A stretch of DNA of 64,000 nt from Streptomyces sp. Tu 3180 (GCF_009852415.1 NZ_WOXS01000002.1:7418001-7482000); one strand, 5' to 3'; numbered from the stretch's first letter, positions 34,329 through 43,132 are shown. Program-made: numbers and translations. The notes: a model not told the origin generated them from the sequence alone.

Positions 34329-34778
34329 CTACTCGTTCCGCTCCGCGACGAAGATGCAGAACGGGTGGCCCTCGGGATCCCGGTAGACACGGAAGCGCTC
34401 CCCGTCGTCGGGGTCCGGTCGGTCCCGGTCGCTGAGCAGGCTGCCGCCGAGGGCGAGCACGCGCTCGTGCTGGTTCCGCAGCTCCTCCGGCGAGGTGACG
34501 CTCAGGTCGAGGTGCAGCTGCTGGGGCACCGGGCCGTCCGGCCAGTCCGGTTCGCGCAGGCGCTTCACCTGCTGGAAGGCGAGCTGCGGGACGCCGTCGG
34601 GGTTGCGCGGCACGAGCCAGTCCCTGCCGTGCTCGTCCGGCTGCCCGGCCGGAGGCGGCTCGTCCCCCTCGGCGTAGTCGAGCCCCAGCAGGGACCGGTA
34701 GAACCCGGCGAGCCTGCGGACGTCGGTGCTGTCGAGCACGGTCTGCACCAGCCGGATGCGGTCTGCGTCGTCGCTCAT
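34329..34778 (-). CDS. VOC-superfamily (glyoxalase-like) protein
   Basis: 149 residues from ATG 34778. Two beta-alpha-beta-beta-beta units are visible (IRLVQTVLDSTDVRRLAGFYRSLLGLDY and LHLDLSVTSPEELRNQHERVLALGG, ending YRDPEGHPFCIFV). This is the single-domain type often annotated as glyoxalase/bleomycin-resistance-like. The N-terminal strand has Gln-Thr rather than a metal His, so the metal site may be incomplete. Its function is not clear. Confidence 0.85.
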   Translation of the reverse strand: MSDDADRIRLVQTVLDSTDVRRLAGFYRSLLGLDYAEGDEPPPAGQPDEHGRDWLVPRNPDGVPQLAFQQVKRLREPDWPDGPVPQQLHLDLSVTSPEELRNQHERVLALGGSLLSDRDRPDPDDGERFRVYRDPEGHPFCIFVAERNE

Positions 34779-35164
34779 GGGATCCAGGTGCCCGGCCCGG
34801 CCCGGCCCCGCCCGAACGGCTCGCTCGGGGGACGAACGACCCGGCACCCTCACCTCGCGGGGCCTCGCACGGCGGCATCCGGCCCGCGCGGACCGGCAGG
34901 CCCGGAAGCCGCCGTGGAGGCCGTCTCGCGGCTCCGACCGCATGCCGGGTGGCTCCGGCGGCCGAGGGCGAGTCCGGCGGTGATCTCCGGTCTGCCCGTC
35001 CCCCATGCGCTCACGCGCACCCGGGAGGACATCGTGACCGCCACCCGCACCTGCGACGCCTTCTGCGGCCTCGACGGCTTCGGCACCGCCGGCCGCGACA
35101 CGTGGCCGGCCCCGACAGGGCCGGTCGTTCTGCCACTCGCCGAAGGCGCGCACGGGCTCACGAC
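34779..35164. other. Gene-free stretch before an amidohydrolase remnant
   Basis: 386 bp with no credible ORF on either strand. Codon-like phase bias is weak and the overlapping ORFs have no family features. Confidence 0.5.
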
Positions 35165-35449
35165 GTGTCCGTAACCGACGCGAAGCCGGCCGACCTGGTG
35201 TTCCACCACAGCCAAGTCGTCACCACGGGCGCCGGTCTGCGCGTCGCCTCAGCCGTCGCGGTCCGAAAGGGACACGTACTGCGGGACGGCTTCTCCGGCC
35301 ATGCCGTGCCGGCCGGGGCGGCCGCCGCCGGGCCGGATCACCTGACGGTCCGCGAGACCGAAGACCGCCTTCCGACTCGGCGGCGGGACGGCCGCTCATC
35401 CGGCCCGCGACGCACGGCTTCGGCCGGGACGGGAGTTCGTGCCCGTTGA
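35165..35449 (+). pseudogene. Amidohydrolase (YtcJ-like) N-terminal remnant
   Basis: From GTG 35165 the reading gives a segment (PADLVFHHSQVVTTGAGLR then ASAVAVRKGHVLRDG) that matches the standard start of metal-dependent amidohydrolases: LVxxN-x-VxT, then A-x-AVRxGRIxAVG. After about 45 residues the similarity ends and the frame becomes Arg/Pro-rich with no HxH metal motif. A full family member has 500 or more residues, so this is a relic of a deleted gene. Confidence 0.45.
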
Positions 35450-35454
35450 ATCCG

Positions 35455-36603
35455 TCAGGCCGCGGAAGCCGCCCCGGCCCGCTCGTCCTCGCCCTCGGCC
35501 GCCGCCAGTGCCCTGTTGCGGCGGACGGAGGACCAGAAGGAGGCGCCGATCAGGACCACGCCGATGAGGCCGGTGATGATCTCGTTGATCTCGTACCGGA
35601 TGGTGACCAGCAGGATCATCGCCAGGGCGCCGATGGCGTAGTGCGCGCCGTGCTCCAGGTAGACGTAGTCGTCCAGGGTGCCCTGGCGGACCAGGTACAC
35701 CGTCAGCGACCGCACGTACATGGCGCCGATGCCCAGGCCGAGCGCCATCAGCACGATGTCGTTGGTGATGGCGAAGGCGCCGATCACGCCGTCGAAGGAG
35801 AAGGAGGCGTCCAGGACCTCCAGGTAGAGGAACATGAAGAACGCGGCCTTGCCGGCCAGGGCCACCGCCGAGCGGGGCTTGCCGGAGCGCTCGGCCTGCT
35901 CCTCCTGCTCGTGCTCGCGTTCCTCCTCCTCCTCGAGCTTGTCCTCGAAGTAGCCGGAGAGGCCGCCCACGATCATGTAGGTGATCAGGCCCGCGACGCC
36001 GGCGAGCAGGACGGTGGAGGACTTGTCGACGTGCGCGCCGCCGTGCTGGTGGGCGTGGGTGGCGAAGGCCATGGCGGAGATCATCAGGAAGATCAGCGCG
36101 ATGCAGACCGACAGCATGTCGACCTTGCCGAGCTTGGCCAGCGGGCGCTCCAGCCGGCCGAGCCACTTGATGTCCCGGTCCTCGAAGATGAAGTCGAGGA
36201 AGATCATCAGCAGGAACATGCCACCGAACGCGGCGATCGCCGGGTGGGCGTCGGTGACGAGTTCCTGGTAGCGGTCCTTGTCACTGAGCGCGAGGTCGAC
36301 CGCCTCGATCGGGCCGAGCTGGGCACTGACGGCGACGATCACGACGGGGAAGACCAGCCGCATGCCGAAGACGGCGATCAGAATGCCGATGGTGAGGAAG
36401 ATCTTCTGCCAGAAGGCATTCATCTTCTTCAGGATGCCGGCGTTGACCACCGCGTTGTCGAAGGACAGCGAGATCTCGAGGATGGAAAGGATCGCCACGA
36501 TGCCGAAGGCGGTCCACCCCCCGAAGAGAACCGCTGCGACCAGGCCGAGCGCGGTGACCGCGAACGACCAGCCGAAGGTTTTCAGAACCACTGGGTGCCC
36601 CAT
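35455..36603 (-). CDS. DUF475 / TerC-like integral membrane protein
   Basis: 382 residues from ATG 36603. Eight or more hydrophobic helices carry paired acidic motifs, SLSFDNAVVN in the first half and SFSFDGVIG in the second, as in TerC-type proteins thought to bind or move metal ions (manganese or calcium). A long Glu/Arg-rich cytoplasmic loop (about residues 215-235) and a His-rich turn (ATHAHQHGGAH) separate the halves. It starts 7 bp after the RraA-like gene, implying co-transcription, which is unusual for this family. Confidence 0.87.
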   Translation of the reverse strand: MGHPVVLKTFGWSFAVTALGLVAAVLFGGWTAFGIVAILSILEISLSFDNAVVNAGILKKMNAFWQKIFLTIGILIAVFGMRLVFPVVIVAVSAQLGPIEAVDLALSDKDRYQELVTDAHPAIAAFGGMFLLMIFLDFIFEDRDIKWLGRLERPLAKLGKVDMLSVCIALIFLMISAMAFATHAHQHGGAHVDKSSTVLLAGVAGLITYMIVGGLSGYFEDKLEEEEEREHEQEEQAERSGKPRSAVALAGKAAFFMFLYLEVLDASFSFDGVIGAFAITNDIVLMALGLGIGAMYVRSLTVYLVRQGTLDDYVYLEHGAHYAIGALAMILLVTIRYEINEIITGLIGVVLIGASFWSSVRRNRALAAAEGEDERAGAASAA

Positions 36604-36610
36604 CGTGTGG

Positions 36611-37102
36611 TCAGGCGCGGTCGGGGAGGAGCGCGACGCCGTCGTCGTCGGCGTGCAGGACGTCGCCGGGGCGGAAGGTGACGCCGCCGAAGGTGACGGG
36701 GACGTCGACGGCTCCGGCGGCGTCCTTGGCGCTCTTGCGGGGGATGGTGCCCAGCGCCTTGATGCCGAGCCGGAGACCGGCGAGGGCGGCGCTGTCGCGG
36801 ACGGCGCCGTGCAGGACCAGGCCGGCCCAGCCGTTGTCCTGGGCGGCACCGGCGATGAGGTCGCCGACCAGGGCGGTGCGCAGGGAGCCGCCGCCGTCGA
36901 CGACCAGGACGGCGCCGTCGCCCGGCGTGCGCAGCAGGTCGCGCAGCAGGCCGTTGTCCTCGTGGCAGGAGACGGTGCGCACGCGGCCGGCGAAGCCCCG
37001 GTGGGCGCCGAACCGGCGGAACTGCAGGTCGCAGACGCGCAGGTCGGTGCCGTACCGGTCGACGAGGTCGGCGGTGGGGACGGGGGTGACCGTCTCGGGC
37101 AT
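36611..37102 (-). CDS. RraA-like protein (HMG/CHA aldolase type)
   Basis: 163 residues from ATG 37102, with AAGGAG upstream. It has the RraA fold blocks: TADLVDRYG at the N-terminus, GAVLVVDGGGSLRTALVGDLIA, the Arg-Asp pair in LHGAVRDSAAL that in the aldolase branch takes part in catalysis, and a closing PGDVLHADDDGVALLP. It could be an RNase E inhibitor homologue or a 4-hydroxy-4-methyl-2-oxoglutarate-type aldolase/oxaloacetate decarboxylase. The neighbouring acid-sugar genes favour the second. Confidence 0.85.
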   Translation of the reverse strand: MPETVTPVPTADLVDRYGTDLRVCDLQFRRFGAHRGFAGRVRTVSCHEDNGLLRDLLRTPGDGAVLVVDGGGSLRTALVGDLIAGAAQDNGWAGLVLHGAVRDSAALAGLRLGIKALGTIPRKSAKDAAGAVDVPVTFGGVTFRPGDVLHADDDGVALLPDRA

Positions 37103-37151
37103 GGTGGTGCTCCTTCGTTCGGGGCTGCCGCGCCCGCTGCTCATCCGGCCG

Positions 37152-37796
37152 TCAGGGGGAGGGGGGAGCGAGCGCGGCAGCCTGCTCGGGGGTGAGGGGA
37201 CGGACGGCGTGTCCGCGCAGGAGGAGGTGCAGCTTGGCCGTCTCCTCCAGTTCCTCGATCGCGTCGGCGGCCTGCTCCAGGGACGCGCCGGCGACGACGG
37301 GCCCGTGGTTGGCGAGGAGGACGGCGTGGTGGGTGCGGGCCGTCTCCTCGGCGAGCGGTTCCAGGCTGCTGTCGCCGGGGGGGTGGTAGGGCAGGAGGGG
37401 AAGGGTGCCGACGCGCATGGCGTAGTAGGCGGTGAGCGGGGGCAGCGCGTCGGCGGGGTCCACGCCGTCGAGGCAGGAGACCGCCGCGGCGTGGGTGGAG
37501 TGCAGGTGCACGACCGCGTGGGCGGTCGGCCGGGCCCGGTAGAAGGCGGCGTGCAGGAACGCCTCCTTGGTGGGGCGCGGCCCGTCGAGGTGTTCGCCGT
37601 GCAGGCCGGTGCGCGACAGGTCGGCCTCCTCGACCGTGCCGAGACTGGACCCGGTGGGCGTGAGCAGCAGGCTGCCGTCGGCCAGGCGGACGGACAGGTT
37701 GCCGGTGGAGCCGTGGGTCAGGCCGCGCGTGAACAGGGAGCGGGCGGTGCGGACGATGAGCCTGCGCGCGGCCGATTCGTCGGTGCAGGAGGTCAC
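37152..37796 (-). CDS. otnC: 3-oxo-tetronate 4-phosphate decarboxylase-like class II aldolase (OtnC)
   Basis: 214 residues from GTG 37796. Class II aldolase features: TRGLTHGSTGNLSVRLADGSLLLTPTG, the zinc His pair in VVHLHSTHAAAVS and the later His in ANHGPVVAG. It overlaps the OtnK stop by four bases. OtnC converts 3-oxo-tetronate 4-phosphate to dihydroxyacetone phosphate and CO2 in threonate/erythronate breakdown. The OtnK partner makes this assignment stronger than sequence alone. Confidence 0.85.
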   Translation of the reverse strand: MTSCTDESAARRLIVRTARSLFTRGLTHGSTGNLSVRLADGSLLLTPTGSSLGTVEEADLSRTGLHGEHLDGPRPTKEAFLHAAFYRARPTAHAVVHLHSTHAAAVSCLDGVDPADALPPLTAYYAMRVGTLPLLPYHPPGDSSLEPLAEETARTHHAVLLANHGPVVAGASLEQAADAIEELEETAKLHLLLRGHAVRPLTPEQAAALAPPSP

Positions 37797-39067
37797 TCGA
37801 CCTCCTCGGTGGAAGGGGCGAGGGCGCGGGTGAACAGGTCGGGTGCGCCGAAGTTGCCGGACTTGAGCATGAGGGCGAGGTCGCCGTGCCGGGTGGTGGC
37901 GTAGGTCCACGGCACACCGGGGTCGGCCTCCTCGCCGACCAGGACGGCACGGATGCCGAGCGCGGTGGTGACGGCGCCCGAGGTCTCCCCGCCCGCGACG
38001 AGCAGGCGTCGCACGCCGCGCCCGACGAGGTGGGAGGCGAGCGCGCCGAGGAGGTCCTCGACCTGCGCGGCGGCCTCGGCGACACCCAACTGGGCCTGCA
38101 CTGCGGCCAGTTCCTCCGGTGAGGCGGAGGCGTAGATCAGCACGGGGAGAGCGGGGTCCTGCTCGTCGTACCAGGCCAGCGCCTCACCCGTGACGTCGCG
38201 GCCGGTGGCGGCGGCGAGGACGTCGAGGTGGAGGGAGGGCAGGCCGGCGGCGTAGAACTGGGCGATCTGCTCGAGCGTGCGGGCCGAGCAGCTGCCCGCC
38301 AGGACGGCGGCCCGGCCTTCGCCGGGCCAGGGTTCGGCGGTGGCCGGACCGGCGGCGGGGTAGGCGTGTCCGAGCCCTTCGGCGAGACCGGCGGCGCCGG
38401 CGACGACCGGCAGTTCGAGGGCGGCGGCGCCCAGGACGGCGAGGTCGTCGTCGGTCAGGGCGTCGGCGACGACGTGCCGGACACCGGCCTGCTGGTGGGC
38501 GGTCACGGCGTCGCGCACGGCCTCGACCCCGCGGCGCACGGTGGTCCAGTCGATCAGGCCCACCGGGTGGCGGGTCTGCGCGGACAGCAGGCGCACCAGG
38601 GCGGAGTCCGTCATGGGGTTGAGGGGGTGGTGGCGCAGCGGTGAGTCGGACAGCAGTTGGTCGTGGACGAAGAGGTGGCCCTGGTAGACGGTGCGGCCGT
38701 TGGGCGGGGAGGCCGGGCAGTGCAGGGTGACCGTGGCGCCGGCGGCGTCCAGGAGGGCGTCGGTGACCGGGCCGATGTTGCCGTGCGGGGTGGAGTCGAA
38801 GGTGGAGCAGTACTTGAAGTAGACCTGAGCCGCGCCCTTGGACCACAGCCAGCGCTGGGCGGCGAGGGAGTCGGCGACCGCCTCGTCGGCGGGCGTGGAC
38901 CGGGACTTGAGGGCGACCACGGCGGCGTCGCAGTCCGCCGGGAGCACGGTGGTGTCGTCCGGGGTACCGAAGACCAGGGCGGTGCGCAGGCCCGCACGCC
39001 GGAAGGCCGCGGCGACGTCGGTGCCGCCGGTGAAGTCGTCGGCTGTGCAGCCGATGCGCAGGGTCAT
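37793..39067 (-). CDS. otnK: 3-oxo-tetronate kinase (OtnK, DUF1537 family)
   Basis: 424 residues, family length. The N-terminal acid-binding motif TADDFTGGTDVA is diagnostic, with KYCSTFDSTPHGNIGPV at about residues 85-100, VLAGSCSARTLEQI opening the C-terminal domain, and the nucleotide loop LLVAGGETSGAVTTALG. DUF1537 kinases phosphorylate four-carbon acid sugars. The order OtnK then OtnC, coupled by a 4-bp overlap, is the known pair. Confidence 0.92.
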   Translation of the reverse strand: MTLRIGCTADDFTGGTDVAAAFRRAGLRTALVFGTPDDTTVLPADCDAAVVALKSRSTPADEAVADSLAAQRWLWSKGAAQVYFKYCSTFDSTPHGNIGPVTDALLDAAGATVTLHCPASPPNGRTVYQGHLFVHDQLLSDSPLRHHPLNPMTDSALVRLLSAQTRHPVGLIDWTTVRRGVEAVRDAVTAHQQAGVRHVVADALTDDDLAVLGAAALELPVVAGAAGLAEGLGHAYPAAGPATAEPWPGEGRAAVLAGSCSARTLEQIAQFYAAGLPSLHLDVLAAATGRDVTGEALAWYDEQDPALPVLIYASASPEELAAVQAQLGVAEAAAQVEDLLGALASHLVGRGVRRLLVAGGETSGAVTTALGIRAVLVGEEADPGVPWTYATTRHGDLALMLKSGNFGAPDLFTRALAPSTEEVE

Positions 39068-39151
39068 GGTCGGGGGTTTCTCCTCGGGCGTGCGGGCGGA
39101 GCATGGGGGACCGGGGCGGGCGGGGGAGTCACCCGCCCCGGAGTGAGGGAG

Positions 39152-40234
39152 TCAGTTCTGGCCGGCGCCGATGGCCTTGATGACGGCGGCGGTGAACTCG
39201 GTGGTGGAGGCCGAGCCGCCGAGGTCGCGGGTGGAGGTGCCGGCGGCGATGGCGTCGGCCACGCCCTTCTCGATGGTCTTCGCGACGGTGGCGAGCCTGT
39301 CGTCGCCGTGCTTGGCGGCGAGCCACTCGAAGAGCATCGCGCCGGAGAGGATCATGGCGACCGGGTTGGCGGCGTTCCGCCCGGCGATGTCGGGGGCGGA
39401 GCCGTGGGAGGCCTGGGCCATGGCGGTGGTGGCGGAGGCGTTGATGGACGGGGCGGTGCCCAGCGAGCCGGAGATCTCGCCGGCCAGGTCGGAGAGGATG
39501 TCGCCGAACATGTTCTCGGTGACGATGACGTCGAAGTCCCGGGCACGGCGCACCAGGTGGACGGTCATGGCGTCGATGTGGAAGTCGTCCACCGTCACGT
39601 CCGGGTAGTCCTTCGCGACTTCCTGGCAGACCGTGCGGAACAGGCCGGTGGTGAGCTTGAGGACGTTGGCCTTGTGGACGATGGTGAGCTTCTTGCGGCG
39701 CGAGCGGGCCAGGTCGAAGGCGACGCGGGCGACGCGCTCGGTGGCCTCGCGGGTGATGATGCCCAGCATGATCGCGGTGTCGGGGGTGGGCATGAACTCG
39801 CCGGTGCCGGCGAAGGTGTTGCGGTCGGCGTAGAAGCCCTCGGTGTTCTCGCGGACGATGACGAGGTCGGCGTCGTCGCAGACCGCCTTGGCGCCGGGGA
39901 AGGACTTGGCGGGGCGGATGTTGGCGAAGAGCTGGAAGTGCTTGCGCAGGGTGCCCGAGGGGTTGAGCGCGGACTTGTGCGGCTCGGGGTAGGACACGGA
40001 GTCGTGCGGGCCGAGGTACCAGCCGTCCAGGCCGGCGAGGGCCTCTTTGGTCTCCTCGGGGACGGGGGTGCCGTGGGTCTCGATGGCGGCGGCGCCCAGC
40101 GGCAGGGTCACCCAGTCGACGGAGACGCCGGCGGCCCGGGCGGCGGCGGTGGCGATCTCGACGGAGGAGGGGACGATCTCGGGGCCGATGCCGTCGCCCT
40201 CGAGGACGCCGAGGCGGTAGGTCGTGCTGCTCAT
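39152..40234 (-). CDS. Isocitrate/isopropylmalate dehydrogenase-family enzyme (tartrate/D-malate-like)
   Basis: 360 residues. Signature blocks: LEGDGIGPEIVPSSVE, ENTEGFYADRN, KANVLKLTTGLF, and the metal/substrate loop NMFGDILSDLAGEISGSLGTAPS, followed by HGSAPDIAGRNAANPVAM. This family oxidatively decarboxylates or oxidises 2-hydroxy acids. In this locus it takes the place where tetronate pathways normally have LtnD or PdxA2, so the starting substrate may be tartrate, D-malate or a related acid. Confidence 0.88.
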   Translation of the reverse strand: MSSTTYRLGVLEGDGIGPEIVPSSVEIATAAARAAGVSVDWVTLPLGAAAIETHGTPVPEETKEALAGLDGWYLGPHDSVSYPEPHKSALNPSGTLRKHFQLFANIRPAKSFPGAKAVCDDADLVIVRENTEGFYADRNTFAGTGEFMPTPDTAIMLGIITREATERVARVAFDLARSRRKKLTIVHKANVLKLTTGLFRTVCQEVAKDYPDVTVDDFHIDAMTVHLVRRARDFDVIVTENMFGDILSDLAGEISGSLGTAPSINASATTAMAQASHGSAPDIAGRNAANPVAMILSGAMLFEWLAAKHGDDRLATVAKTIEKGVADAIAAGTSTRDLGGSASTTEFTAAVIKAIGAGQN

Positions 40235-40274
40235 GGTGCGGGTTCCTCTCAGAACAGGGGGTGGGGGAGGAGGG

Positions 40275-41111
40275 TCAGGACAGGACGGCCGCGGCGTCGG
40301 TGAGCGCGGTCCGGGAGCGGGCGGCGGCTTCGGGGCTGTCGCCGTCCTGGGTGTGTTCCAGGGTCAGCCAGCCGGTGAAGCCCCCTGCGCGCAGCGCGGT
40401 GAGCAGGGCGGGCAGCCGGGGGTCGCCGACGGCCAGGGGGCCGCGGGTGGCGGGTGCGGCGAGCTGGAGGCAGCCGGTGACGCGGGCGTGGTCCGTGACC
40501 GCACGGACGGCGTCGACGCCTTCGGCGTCGAGGTGGTGAGTGTCCAGCACCAGTCCGGCCGGAGCGTCGAGCAAGTCGATGAGGGCGAGGGCTTCGGCCG
40601 GGGTGCGCCACAGCGAGGTGTGGGCGCGTGACTGGGGTTCCAGCAGCAGCCGGCTGCCGTGGCCGGCCGCTTCGTCGGCCAGGTGCCGCACGGCGCGTTC
40701 GGCCCACAGGCGCTGCATGTCCTCGAGACCCGGCAGGAAGGTGCCGCGGGTCTGGCCCAGGGTGACCGGGACACCGAGTTCACCGGCCAGACGGGCGGCG
40801 CCCAGCAGGCGGGACAGGGCGTGACGGCGTACGTCGGGCGACGGGTCGGTCAGCGTCAGACGGTCCTGTGCGGCGACCGGACCGGTGCCGATGCCCAGCA
40901 CCTTCAGCCCGGCGGCCTCCACCGTCCGCGCCAGTGCCCCGGCGTCCCGCGCACCGGTCTCCCGGACCTGCACCTCCACCCCGTCGTAGCCCAGCTCGGC
41001 CAGTCGGCGGAGGGCTTCGGTGAGCGGTGCGGTGAAGCCGAGCGGCATCGGCGAGGAGCAGTCGTCGCCCGAGACGGTGTAGGCCAGCGGCCAGGGCAGC
41101 CCCGCCGTCAC
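40275..41111 (-). CDS. Sugar phosphate isomerase/epimerase-like TIM barrel (OtnI/Hyi-type position)
   Basis: 278 residues from GTG 41111, coupled by a 4-bp overlap to the upstream gene. It shows the AP-endonuclease-2 type barrel pattern: LTEALRRLAELGYDGVEVQV, GVPVTLGQTRG, LLLEPQSRAHTS with a metal Glu, LVLDTHHLDAEGVD with Asp and His, and the closing WLTLEHTQDGDS. In tetronate pathways the isomerase OtnI has a similar place and role. Direct orthology cannot be decided by eye. Confidence 0.8.
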   Translation of the reverse strand: MTAGLPWPLAYTVSGDDCSSPMPLGFTAPLTEALRRLAELGYDGVEVQVRETGARDAGALARTVEAAGLKVLGIGTGPVAAQDRLTLTDPSPDVRRHALSRLLGAARLAGELGVPVTLGQTRGTFLPGLEDMQRLWAERAVRHLADEAAGHGSRLLLEPQSRAHTSLWRTPAEALALIDLLDAPAGLVLDTHHLDAEGVDAVRAVTDHARVTGCLQLAAPATRGPLAVGDPRLPALLTALRAGGFTGWLTLEHTQDGDSPEAAARSRTALTDAAAVLS

Positions 41112-41818
41112 GGCGCGACCGCCGCGGCCGGAGGCGCCGGCTGTCCGCCGGGGGTGAGCAGGCCGCGCAGTTCGCGTGCGGCGGCGCCCGCACCGTCCAG
41201 CACCGGCACACCCACCAGGCCGGCCAGGGCGTCGCGGGCGGGGGTGAGCGAGTACTGCGCCAGCAGGACCGCGTCGGCGTCGGCCCCCCGGGCGGCGTGC
41301 AGGGCGTCGGCCAGGTGGCGGGCGGTGGCTTCGGCGTCGTCCGCCGCGGCGGCTTCCTCGCTCAGGGCGGTCACGATGTCGAGCGGACGGTCCGGACGGA
41401 CCGCCGGGACGAGCGCTTCGAGCTGGGCGACGGCGGCCGGAACGGCGGGCGGGGTGGAGGCGACCACGGCGATACGCCGGTACGGGCCGGCCAGGGCGGC
41501 CCTGAACATCGCCTCGTCGGACTTGAGGGCGGGCACGTCCCACAGGGCGCGGGCGGTGTCCACGACCTCGCCGTAGGAGGAGCAGGTCAGCAGCAGGGCC
41601 TGGGCGCCGCCGTCCATCACGTGGCCGATCAGGCGGAGCATGCGCCGGCGCAGCGCGTCGGTGAGTCCGCCGGCCGCACGGACGTCGTCCAGGAGGCGGT
41701 CGTCCAGCACGTTCCAGACCGTGGCGTGCGGGAACTCCCGCGCGAACGCCTCTTCGGCGATGCGGTGCGCGGTCGGCACGGCGTGGATCATGGCGACCAG
41801 AGGTCGGGGTTCGATCAC
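41108..41818 (-). CDS. Aspartate/glutamate racemase-family protein
   Basis: 236 residues from GTG 41818, with AGAGG upstream. Two Cys/Ser pseudo-symmetric sites are expected in this family. The first is clear (ALLLTCSSYGEVV), but the second half has LLAQYSLTPARD, with no Cys. A one-Cys member may be a decarboxylase-type enzyme or an isomerase instead of a true racemase. It is the first gene of the seven-gene minus-strand catabolic run and carries the palindromic element in its promoter. Confidence 0.75.
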   Translation of the reverse strand: MIEPRPLVAMIHAVPTAHRIAEEAFAREFPHATVWNVLDDRLLDDVRAAGGLTDALRRRMLRLIGHVMDGGAQALLLTCSSYGEVVDTARALWDVPALKSDEAMFRAALAGPYRRIAVVASTPPAVPAAVAQLEALVPAVRPDRPLDIVTALSEEAAAADDAEATARHLADALHAARGADADAVLLAQYSLTPARDALAGLVGVPVLDGAGAAARELRGLLTPGGQPAPPAAAVAP

Positions 41819-41976
41819 CGGGGTTCTTACCTCTTCCGGTAGGCGGGGACCGGCAAGGGTCCCGACCGCGGGCCTGCTCCGGTCGGCGGAGGAACGTCCG
41901 TGACAGCGGGAAGGCAGCGCCCGAGATGGGGGGCGGCAGCGTTGCGTGGTGTGCCGTGCCGCCACTGTAGGCCGAA

Positions 41977-41989
41977 CCGGTAAACCGGT
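41977..41989. promoter_or_regulatory. GntR/FadR operator candidate, copy 1 (CCGGTAAACCGGT)
   Basis: 13-bp element in the promoter of the minus-strand catabolic run, extended by further AACCGG half-sites to about 41998. An identical 13-mer lies at 42827-42839. Confidence 0.75.
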
Positions 41990-42055
41990 CAACCGGTTGT
42001 GTCGGCGAGGAGCCCACGGGCTGCCGGCGCCGGTCCGGCGGCCCGTGGTGTCCCG

Positions 42056-42769
42056 CTACGCCTCGCGCTGTTCGAGCGCCTCCATCAGGCGGCGGGAGGC
42101 GCCCTCCATGTGCCGGGCCATCGCCGTTCGGGCGGCGGCGGCATCGCCCTCGGCCACCGCCTCGTAGATCGGCACGTGGTCGGCGTAGGCCACCTCGCGG
42201 GACCGCACGGCGCCGGTGCGCTCCACCCAGCCGCGCTGGATCATCGCGCGCATGCCCTTGAGCATGTCGCGCAGCACCGTGTTGCCGGCCAGCTCGCCGA
42301 GGGCGGCGTGGAAGGCGGTGTCGGCCTCGGGGAACTCGTCGTCCGGGCACTCCCGCATCGCCGTCAGCCGGGCCCGCAGCAGTTCGACGCCCGCCTCGTC
42401 GCGCGCCTGGGCGGCCAGGCCGGCGACGATCACCTCCAGTTCGGCGCGGGCCTGCACCATGTCGCGGGCGCCTCGTTCCCCGAGGACCAGTCCCAGCTCG
42501 AACAAGCGGTAGAGCACGTCGGAGTCGGCGCCGCGGAAGTACGTCCCGCTGGACTGCCGGATCTCCAGCAGGCCGAGGAACCCGAGCGACTTGATCGCCT
42601 CCCGCACGGTGGGCCGGTTCACTCCGAGCATCTCGGTCAGCTGCCGCTCGGAGGGGATGCGGTCGCCGGGCTGGACCTCGCCGGACATCAGGTAGTCGAT
42701 CAGGCGGCGGGAGACCTCGGCGGCCAGCGGCTCGCGCGGCTCGACCGTGATCCTGGCGAGTTCGGCCAT
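42056..42769 (-). CDS. FadR-type GntR-family regulator (FCD domain)
   Basis: 237 residues from ATG 42769, with GAGGAA upstream; a GTG at 42781 has no such site. Winged helix at residues 8-75 (VSRRLIDYLMSGEVQPGDRIPSERQLTEMLGVNRPTVREAIKSLGFLGLL), then an FCD ligand domain whose metal-site residues fall in DTAFHAALGELAGN and the later His in VPIYEAVAEGDAAAARTAMARHME. It lies between the catabolic run and the transporter operon, so it should respond to the acid substrate or an intermediate. Confidence 0.92.
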   Translation of the reverse strand: MAELARITVEPREPLAAEVSRRLIDYLMSGEVQPGDRIPSERQLTEMLGVNRPTVREAIKSLGFLGLLEIRQSSGTYFRGADSDVLYRLFELGLVLGERGARDMVQARAELEVIVAGLAAQARDEAGVELLRARLTAMRECPDDEFPEADTAFHAALGELAGNTVLRDMLKGMRAMIQRGWVERTGAVRSREVAYADHVPIYEAVAEGDAAAARTAMARHMEGASRRLMEALEQREA

Positions 42770-43132
42770 CGATTTCCTCACTTCGGTATTGACGCGATGG
42801 CCGGATTCTAGTTACCTACCGGCAATCCGGTAAACCGGTTGTCCGGAGGTTCGGCGCGTGTGAAGCGCCTTCGTCCACCTCCGTCAGCCGCCTCGGAAGC
42901 CCCCGCCATGCCTGGCGCACCTCTGACGTTCTCAGTAGGCCCTTGCCCGCCGCGATCGTGCGCCCCGAGCCGCCGTACAGGAACCGCACGTACCATGACC
43001 GACCCGACGCACCAGCCGAGTACGGCCCCGTGTGCGCTGCCGGTCGCCTTTCAGCCCGACACGCACTGACCCGCGCGCCGCCCTGCGCCGCCGTCCGACC
43101 GGCGGCCCACAGCCCTGCCCCAAGGAGCAACG
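42770..43132. promoter_or_regulatory. Divergent promoter region of the regulator and transporter genes
   Basis: 363 bp. The first 70 bp are the least GC-rich and include the second operator copy. The rest shows no credible ORF on either strand. Confidence 0.6.
42827..42839. promoter_or_regulatory. GntR/FadR operator candidate, copy 2 (CCGGTAAACCGGT)
   Basis: Same 13-mer as at 41977-41989, 58 bp upstream of the regulator start, within the less GC-rich segment. This would allow autoregulation and control of the transporter operon. Confidence 0.75.
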
